DNA from: CAZGMC01 sp964526565
Lineage (GTDB): Bacteria; Pseudomonadota; Alphaproteobacteria; DSM-16000; Inquilinaceae
Assembly (NCBI GenBank): GCA_964526565.1
Contig: CAZGMC010000014.1
Location: 1-55,340 of the forward strand
Direction of reading: 5' to 3'
Length of the DNA stretch: 55,340 nucleotides
Part shown: positions 50,484-55,340 of the stretch, piece after piece
How the letters are laid out: each line of letters starts with the position of its first letter
Position numbering within the stretch: the stretch's first letter is position 1
Translations under genes and position numbers: made by a program
The notes under the pieces: model-generated
Told to the model about the DNA's origin: nothing
Database searches by the model: none
The model's input: the letters and a program-made list of their open reading frames with translations, nothing else

Positions 50484-51376
50484 TGTGCTCTGCAGCTCCG
50501 GTGTTGGTGGAAACCGCCGGCATCGCCGTCGACGGGCTCCGGTGGGGGTGGGCGAACCCACACGGGCATCGCGCAGGCGGGGGAGGCCGGGGCGGCCGGC
50601 GGCGGACACCGGCGGAGGCTCGCGGTGCGGCGGGCGGCCGGGCGGGAAACCCCGCAGGCGACCCGACCCGGGTGGCAGCGGCGGACGCGGGCGGCCACGT
50701 GCGGCCGGCGTCCGTCAGCGAGCCGCAGGAATGAAGCCGTCATCCTGTCGGACGGGCATGGCGATCCCGAATGCCGGGTCTGCGATCCATGCTCAAGAGC
50801 CTTGCCTCCCGGGGCACATGTGCGAGCGCGCGGCGTCTCGCCTTCCTCCGCTTCAAGTCTTCCTTATGGGGGCGCCACTGGCGCCCGAGTGAGGCCACTA
50901 TCGCAGCGACACACTCGGAGTTTCATTGATTTCGCTCAATCCGGCCCGATTCAAAAAAGGGGACGTTGCTCTTTTCCTGCAGCGGGACGCAAAGCCCGTC
51001 GAAGACAGCCCCGTTGCGCCTGCGAAGGCCTTGTTTCTTTTGCACATGCGAAAGGGGACGCAGCAGCGGGGCCGGCGCGGTCATGTCACCCTGGCCGAGC
51101 GGATCCAGCAACCGGATGCGGCGCTGCCGGAGGACCTGCTGATCGCGCTGGACATGCTGGCCGACCAGGTCGACGCGTTGACCGCGCGCATGTGCCCCTC
51201 GTCCATCGGTACACTGTAACCAATTGATTTCCCATGATGAAATGCCAATTGGCCGGTTACAACAGCGGCCCATTCTTGTGACCGGACGACGGTTCCGGCT
51301 GGTGCCAATGCCGGTGGCGGACGTCGCCCTGTGCGCAATGACGTCTTGCCATGCGGAAATGTCTTGCAGAACATCA
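50484..51376. other. Spacer without a recognised gene
   Basis: About 890 bp. 50490-50740 is extremely GC-rich without structure I could name. At 50953-51071 there is a REP-like segment. At about 51082-51219 (plus) an open frame reads VTLAERIQQPDAALPEDLLI and continues with a regular amphipathic pattern to a stop, but it has no start codon in a sensible place; it may be the tail of a decayed gene. The promoter of the GltD-like/nifJ operon should lie in the first part. Confidence 0.45.
50953..51071. repeat. REP-like words related to the 43915-44002 repeat
   Basis: AAAAAAGGGGACGTTGCTCT followed by TTTCC at 50953-50977 resembles the arm GGGGACAGTTTGCTTATTTC at 43920. A second GAAAGGGGACGCAGCAG word lies at 51051-51067 in the same orientation. 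The match is partial and no inverted partner was found. Confidence 0.45.
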
Positions 51377-52993
51377 TTATGAAGCTTCGCTGCCCAAAAC
51401 CGCAAACACCGCCCCATAGCCCGGCAGGTCCACCGCGCCGCCGTCCAGGTCGCCGGGCAGGCCCGGCCCGTCCAGGCGCCGTGCGGCGGCCGGGATCGGC
51501 AGGGAAACCCGCTGGTGCGACCGGCCCAGGTTGAAGGCGCACAGGATGTGCTCGTCGCGGCCGCGGCGGGCAAACGCCAGGACCGGCTCCGGCATGTCGT
51601 GGAAGTGGATCGAGCCGTCGATCAGGGCGCGGTGGCGGCGGCGCCACGCCAGGTACCGGCGGGTGAAGTGCAACACCGACGCCGGGTCGGCCTCCTGGCG
51701 GTCGACGGCCAGGGCGCGGTGGGCCGGCTCCACCGGCAGCCACGGCTCGGCGGCGCCGGGGATCGCGGCGAAGCCGGCGTGCTCGCGGTCGGCGGCCCAG
51801 GGCATCGGCGTGCGGGCGTTGTCGCGGCTTTCGTAGTCGGGCCAGAAGCGGATGCCTTCCGGGTCGCGCAGGCGCTCGTACGGCACCCTGGCCTGGGGCA
51901 GGCCCAGCTCCTCGCCCTGGTACAGGAAGATCGTCCCGCGCAGGGCGCCGAGCAGGGCGATCAGCATTTTTGCGAAGGCCGGCGACGGCGGCCCGTCGCT
52001 CCAGCGGCTGACCACCCGCATGACATCGTGGTTGCTGAACGCCCACGACGGCCAGGCGTCGGCGGAGGCGGCCAGCATCGTCTCGATGGTCTCGCGGATG
52101 TGGCAGGCGCCGAACCGGTCGCGCAGGAAGATGAAGCTGTAGGCAGTGTGCAGCCGGTCGGGCCCGGCGGTGTAGTCGACCATGTCCTCGATCTGGTTGT
52201 GGCTGGCGATCTCGCCCACCGCCATGCGGTCGGGATAGTCGTCCAGCAGGCCGCGCAGCCGCGCCATGAAGCCCAGCGTCTCCGGCCGCGAGCGGTTGTA
52301 GAGCGGCACCTGCAGGCGGTACGGCTTGACCGGGTCGGGGTGCGCGCACGGCGGGTTGTCGCGCAGCAGCAGGTCGTGCATGTAGAAGTTGGCAACGTCG
52401 AGCCGGAAGCCGTCGGTGCCGCGGTCCAGCCAGAAGCGGGCGGCGTCCAGGATCGCCTCCTGGACCGCGACATTGTGCACGTTCAGGTCCGGCTGCTCGG
52501 CCAGGAAGTTGTGGAAGTAGTACTGGCGGCGGCGCGGCTCCCAGTCCCAGGCCGGGCCGCCGAACACCGACAGCCAGTTGTTGGGCGGCGTGCCGTCGGG
52601 CCGGGGCGGCGCCCAGACGTACCAGGCGGCCCTGGGGTTGGTGCGGTCGGCGCGGCTCTCCTGGAACCAGGCGTGCCGGTCCGACGTGTGGGAATAGACC
52701 TGGTCGATGATGACCTTGAGCCCGCGCCGGTGCGCCTCGGCGACCAGCCGGTCGTAGTCGTCCAGCGTGCCGAACATCGGGTCGACGCCGCAGAAGTCGG
52801 CCACGTCATAGCCGCCGTCCTTCATCGGCGACGGGAAGAACGGCGAGATCCAGATGCCGTCGACGCCCAGCGAGGCGACGTGGTCGAGCCTGGCGACGAT
52901 GCCCGGCAGGTCGCCGATGCCATCGCCGTTCGCGTCATGGAAGCTGCGCGGATAGATCTGATAGATCACCGCACCGCGCCACCACTCGGTCAT
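51377..52993 (-). CDS. GH13 alpha-glucosidase (oligo-1,6-glucosidase type)
   Basis: 538 residues from ATG 52993, preceded by an AGGGGGGG ribosome binding site seven nt away. It starts WWRGAVIYQIYPRSFHDANG, the classical alpha-glucosidase beginning. Catalytic residues: nucleophile D199 in GFRLDVANFY, acid/base E261 in AVGEIASHNQ, transition-state stabiliser D323 in SNHDVMRVVS. The QVYSHTSDRHAWF and DNARTPMPW blocks belong to the oligo-1,6-glucosidase/alpha-glucosidase subfamilies. No signal peptide, so cytosolic. It probably hydrolyses small alpha-glucosides, adding to the glgE-malQ glucan genes 24 kb away; the exact bond preference is not readable by eye. Stands alone. Confidence 0.92.
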   Translation of the reverse strand: MTEWWRGAVIYQIYPRSFHDANGDGIGDLPGIVARLDHVASLGVDGIWISPFFPSPMKDGGYDVADFCGVDPMFGTLDDYDRLVAEAHRRGLKVIIDQVYSHTSDRHAWFQESRADRTNPRAAWYVWAPPRPDGTPPNNWLSVFGGPAWDWEPRRRQYYFHNFLAEQPDLNVHNVAVQEAILDAARFWLDRGTDGFRLDVANFYMHDLLLRDNPPCAHPDPVKPYRLQVPLYNRSRPETLGFMARLRGLLDDYPDRMAVGEIASHNQIEDMVDYTAGPDRLHTAYSFIFLRDRFGACHIRETIETMLAASADAWPSWAFSNHDVMRVVSRWSDGPPSPAFAKMLIALLGALRGTIFLYQGEELGLPQARVPYERLRDPEGIRFWPDYESRDNARTPMPWAADREHAGFAAIPGAAEPWLPVEPAHRALAVDRQEADPASVLHFTRRYLAWRRRHRALIDGSIHFHDMPEPVLAFARRGRDEHILCAFNLGRSHQRVSLPIPAAARRLDGPGLPGDLDGGAVDLPGYGAVFAVLGSEAS

Positions 52994-53193
52994 CGCGCTG
53001 CCCCCCCTGACGGGCTGCCTGGCCGGCTTCCTGGCCGGATCGTCCGCCGCACCCGGTTGCACCGGACAGGTGGGCTACAGGGTCGGCGGACGCGCGTCAA
53101 CGGCAGAAGGCCGGGACCGGCGCCCGCAACCCGTCAGCGGGCACGGCACCCCGTCGCGCCGGTCGTCCGGCTGCCTGACCGGACGGTGCGACG

Positions 53194-53226
53194 CAACCGG
53201 TGTGCAACCGGTGTGCAACCGGTGTG
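53194..53226. repeat. Three perfect 11-bp tandem repeats
   Basis: Unit caaccggtgtg three times. The array is bracketed by short inverted arms, ACGCAAC (53191-53197) and GTTGCGT (53226-53232), and each unit holds the palindrome ACCGGT. Could be a binding site cluster. Confidence 0.9.
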
Positions 53227-53744
53227 TTGCGTGCGAAGCGCCTGATATGGTTGGCATTTCAGGCGAACTGCAGCATCTGCACCGGTGCCGCCGGCCGTTG
53301 CAGCCGACGCCGCCGGACCGCGTGCGGCGGCCCAGCCGGCGCCCGCCGCCGCTGCCGGCCCGCACACCGTGAGCGCCACGATGCCAGGGTCTCCATGGTC
53401 GGCGAACGCGGCGGTCATGGCGGGGGCGCCAGACCGTTGCCCAGCCTGCTTGTTCCTGTACAGGAATTCTGTCCGGACCGCAAGGCCGCCGGGGGCCGCC
53501 GCCTCTCCCGATGCCCGCGAGACCCTGCCGGATGTCCTCGCCGACCTCCGCCCAGCGAAGGCCCAGGGACATGGGCTGAGGCCGGGCGAGGCCGGAAGAG
53601 GCAGGACGAGGCCGGCGAGGCCGGGCGAGGCCGACGCCGGCGGGGTGGCCGGCGCCGGCCCCACCAGCAGGATGATGACTTCGAGGCATCGCGCGCCCGC
53701 AGACCGGGCCGCAAAGCCCGGCACCTCCCCCCGCCGCAGTCAAA

Positions 53745-53770
53745 GCTGGGCTTCGCAGGCTCAGCCCAGC
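53745..53770. repeat. Short hairpin, common spacer type
   Basis: Arms GCTGGGC (53745-53751) and GCCCAGC (53764-53770) around a 12-nt loop, followed by CTACAGC. It lies about 95 nt downstream of the cobQ stop, without a T-run. The gctgggcttcgcaggctcagcc wording (split for length) recurs in many proteobacterial spacers as a repetitive element. Confidence 0.5.
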
Positions 53771-53864
53771 CTACAGCTGTTACTGAAGGAATTGTGACGA
53801 GTTAAATGGTTTCCGGCGTAATGTACTGAGGATAAGGGGTTCAGGCGCGGGTGGCCGCCATGAT

Positions 53865-55340
53865 TTACTGCTTTTTCACTGCCAGGAGCCCTTCCACATC
53901 CACATGCCGCTCCAGATGCTCCGCCAGCGCGTCCAGGATGCGGTCGACTTCGGCCTCGAAGGCCAGTTCGGTGCGCATGCGGGGCTTCAGGCGGTTCAGG
54001 AAGGCGTGGCGGAAGGGGTCGGCGGCGAAGATGCCGTGCAGGTAGCAGCCGGCGATGCGGCCGTTGGGGGAGACGGCGCCTTCCGGGCGCTCGCCTGCCG
54101 TCGCGCGGTCCCCGGCCCGGCCGCCCCCTGCCACGGCACGTTCACCCTCCGCACTCTCACGGCCGCTCTCTGCAGCAATACCGCCGGCCGGCCGGCCCGG
54201 CCCATCCATCGCGGCCAGCCGCAGCATCGGCCTTGCCAACCCCGGCCCGGTCGTCGTGCCGACGTGCATTTCGTAGCCGTAGACGGGCTCGCCGGTGATC
54301 ACGTCCACGCCGCGGGCCTCGGTCAGGGTCTTGGTGCCGGTCAGAACGGTATCGACCGCCAACAACCCGAGGCCGGGGGCTTCGCCGGGCGGGCCTTCGA
54401 CGCCGTCGGGGTCGCGCACGACGCGGCCCAGCATCTGGTAGCCGCCGCACAGGCCCAGCACGCTGCCGCCGCGGCGCAGGTGGGCGGCGATGTCCACGTC
54501 CCAGCCCTGGGCACGGACGAAGGCCAGGTCAGCCAGCGTCGCTTTGGAGCCGGGCAGCAGCACCAGGTCGACGTCGCCGGGCAGGGCGCGGCCGGGCTCG
54601 ACCAGGTCCACGGCCACGTCGGGCTCGGCGGCCAGCGGGTCCAGGTCGTCGAAATTGGCAATGCGGGACAACACCGGCACCGCCACCTTGATTGCCCGCG
54701 CCTCCGCCGGCGCGCGCCAGCCGGCCACCGCCAGCGCGTCCTCGGCGGGCAGGCGGCGCGCCTCGGCGAACCAGGGGACAACGCCGAAGCAGGGCAGGCC
54801 GGTGCGCTCGCCGATCACCAGCACGCCGCCGTCGAACAGGCGCACGTCGCCGCGGAACTTGTTGATGATGTAGCCGGCGAGCAGGCGGCGCTCGGCCTCG
54901 GGCAGCAGGGCGTGGGTGCCGACCAGGCTGGCGATCACGCCGCCGCGGTCGATGTCGCCGACCAGCACCACCGGCAGGCCGGCCGCCTCGGCGAAGCCCA
55001 TGTTGGCGATGTCGCCGGCACGCAGGTTGACCTCGGCGGCGCTGCCGGCACCCTCGACCAGCACCAGGTCGGCGTCGGCGGCGAGCCTGTGGAAACTCGC
55101 CAGCACCTCGGGCAGCAGCGTCGCCTTGAGCGCCTGGTAGGCGTCGGCGCGGGCGTTGCCGCGCACCCGGCCGCGCACCACCACCTGGGCGCCGGTGTCG
55201 GTCTGCGGCTTGAGCAGCACCGGGTTCATGTCGGTCACCGGCGGCACGCCGCAGGCCCGCGCCTGCAAGGCCTGGGCGCGGCCGATCTCGCCGCCGTCGA
55301 CGGTCACCGCGGCGTTGTTCGACATGTTCTGCGGCTTGAA
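53865..55340 (-). CDS. cobQ: Cobyric acid synthase, 5' end beyond the window
   Basis: Amidates four side chains of adenosylcobyrinic acid a,c-diamide in cobalamin synthesis. The visible part is 491 residues; the frame continues through FKPQNMSNNAAVTVDGGEIG to the last base, and the missing N-terminus should hold the P-loop. Seen: GRAQALQARACGVPP, NPVLLKPQTDTGAQVVV, LVEGAGSAAEVNL, the GATase region LPGSKATLADLAF and nucleophile Cys in GLCGGYQML, plus the final His in CYLHGIF. An Ala/Gly/Glu-rich insert of about 40 residues (from GRPAGGIAAESG to RATAGERPEG) interrupts the GATase domain before the catalytic histidine and is not usual. Confidence 0.95.
   Translation of the reverse strand, partial: FKPQNMSNNAAVTVDGGEIGRAQALQARACGVPPVTDMNPVLLKPQTDTGAQVVVRGRVRGNARADAYQALKATLLPEVLASFHRLAADADLVLVEGAGSAAEVNLRAGDIANMGFAEAAGLPVVLVGDIDRGGVIASLVGTHALLPEAERRLLAGYIINKFRGDVRLFDGGVLVIGERTGLPCFGVVPWFAEARRLPAEDALAVAGWRAPAEARAIKVAVPVLSRIANFDDLDPLAAEPDVAVDLVEPGRALPGDVDLVLLPGSKATLADLAFVRAQGWDVDIAAHLRRGGSVLGLCGGYQMLGRVVRDPDGVEGPPGEAPGLGLLAVDTVLTGTKTLTEARGVDVITGEPVYGYEMHVGTTTGPGLARPMLRLAAMDGPGRPAGGIAAESGRESAEGERAVAGGGRAGDRATAGERPEGAVSPNGRIAGCYLHGIFAADPFRHAFLNRLKPRMRTELAFEAEVDRILDALAEHLERHVDVEGLLAVKKQ

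Larger units (their letters stand above)
52994..53864. other. Spacer without a recognised gene, with several short repeats
   Basis: About 870 bp, very GC-rich. It contains three 11-bp tandem repeats (53194-53226), a sequence (53254-53294) that resembles 461-507 on the minus strand, a run of GAGGCCGG-like words (53580-53635) and a hairpin at 53745-53770. No gene is convincing on either strand. Confidence 0.45.

Overview
The window is high-GC bacterial chromosome (roughly two-thirds G+C) with dense, often 4-nt-overlapping operons. The gene content points to an alphaproteobacterium, probably Rhodospirillales-like: split glycine decarboxylase (gcvPA/gcvPB), hopanoid gene hpnH, a YcgN-type cysteine cluster protein and a lysine-2,3-aminomutase-like radical SAM enzyme. 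The lineage is an inference. No rRNA, tRNA, transposase, phage gene or CRISPR array was recognised. A run of exactly 100 N (5206-5305) marks an assembly gap inside gcvT.

Layout. 1-702: no convincing gene. 703-5341 (minus): gcvT-gcvH-gcvPA-gcvPB, preceded by a tandem glycine riboswitch and a candidate promoter. 5738-14580: mixed housekeeping and envelope genes (HpnL-like membrane protein, putative lipoprotein, ispH coupled to a KamA-like enzyme, purE-purK, a GGDEF protein, an SGNH/DUF459 hydrolase and a secreted protein of unknown function). 14843-27188 (plus): alpha-glucan cluster glgE, treS-maltokinase fusion, glgB, glgX, malQ, followed by hpnH. 29141-32067 (plus): metK with glycine/sarcosine and sarcosine/dimethylglycine methyltransferases, a route from glycine to glycine betaine. 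32232-39203: mtgA, a FIST-domain protein coupled to a TesA-like esterase, the divergent YbbA/YbbP-type ABC transporter and a Bax-inhibitor-1-like membrane protein. 39289-43905: the least conventional part, with a fused SGNH-hydrolase/caspase protein, an AT-rich non-coding stretch leading to a PEP-CTERM VWA-like protein, a 55-residue acidic small protein and ycgN. 44019-50483 (minus): flavin/FeS oxidoreductase, pyruvate:ferredoxin oxidoreductase and a dihydroorotate dehydrogenase-like protein. 51377-52993: GH13 alpha-glucosidase. 53865-end: cobQ, cut by the window edge.

How they fit together. Two themes recur. First, glycine: the riboswitch-controlled cleavage system degrades it while the metK operon methylates it to betaine, so glycine supply and osmoprotection meet here. 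Second, trehalose/maltose/glucan: TreS-Mak makes maltose-1-phosphate, GlgE polymerises it, GlgB branches it, GlgX and MalQ recycle it. Both suggest a salt- or desiccation-exposed organism. The most unusual single gene is the SGNH-caspase fusion at 39289-41193; the least explained DNA is the AT-rich leader at 41194-42005.
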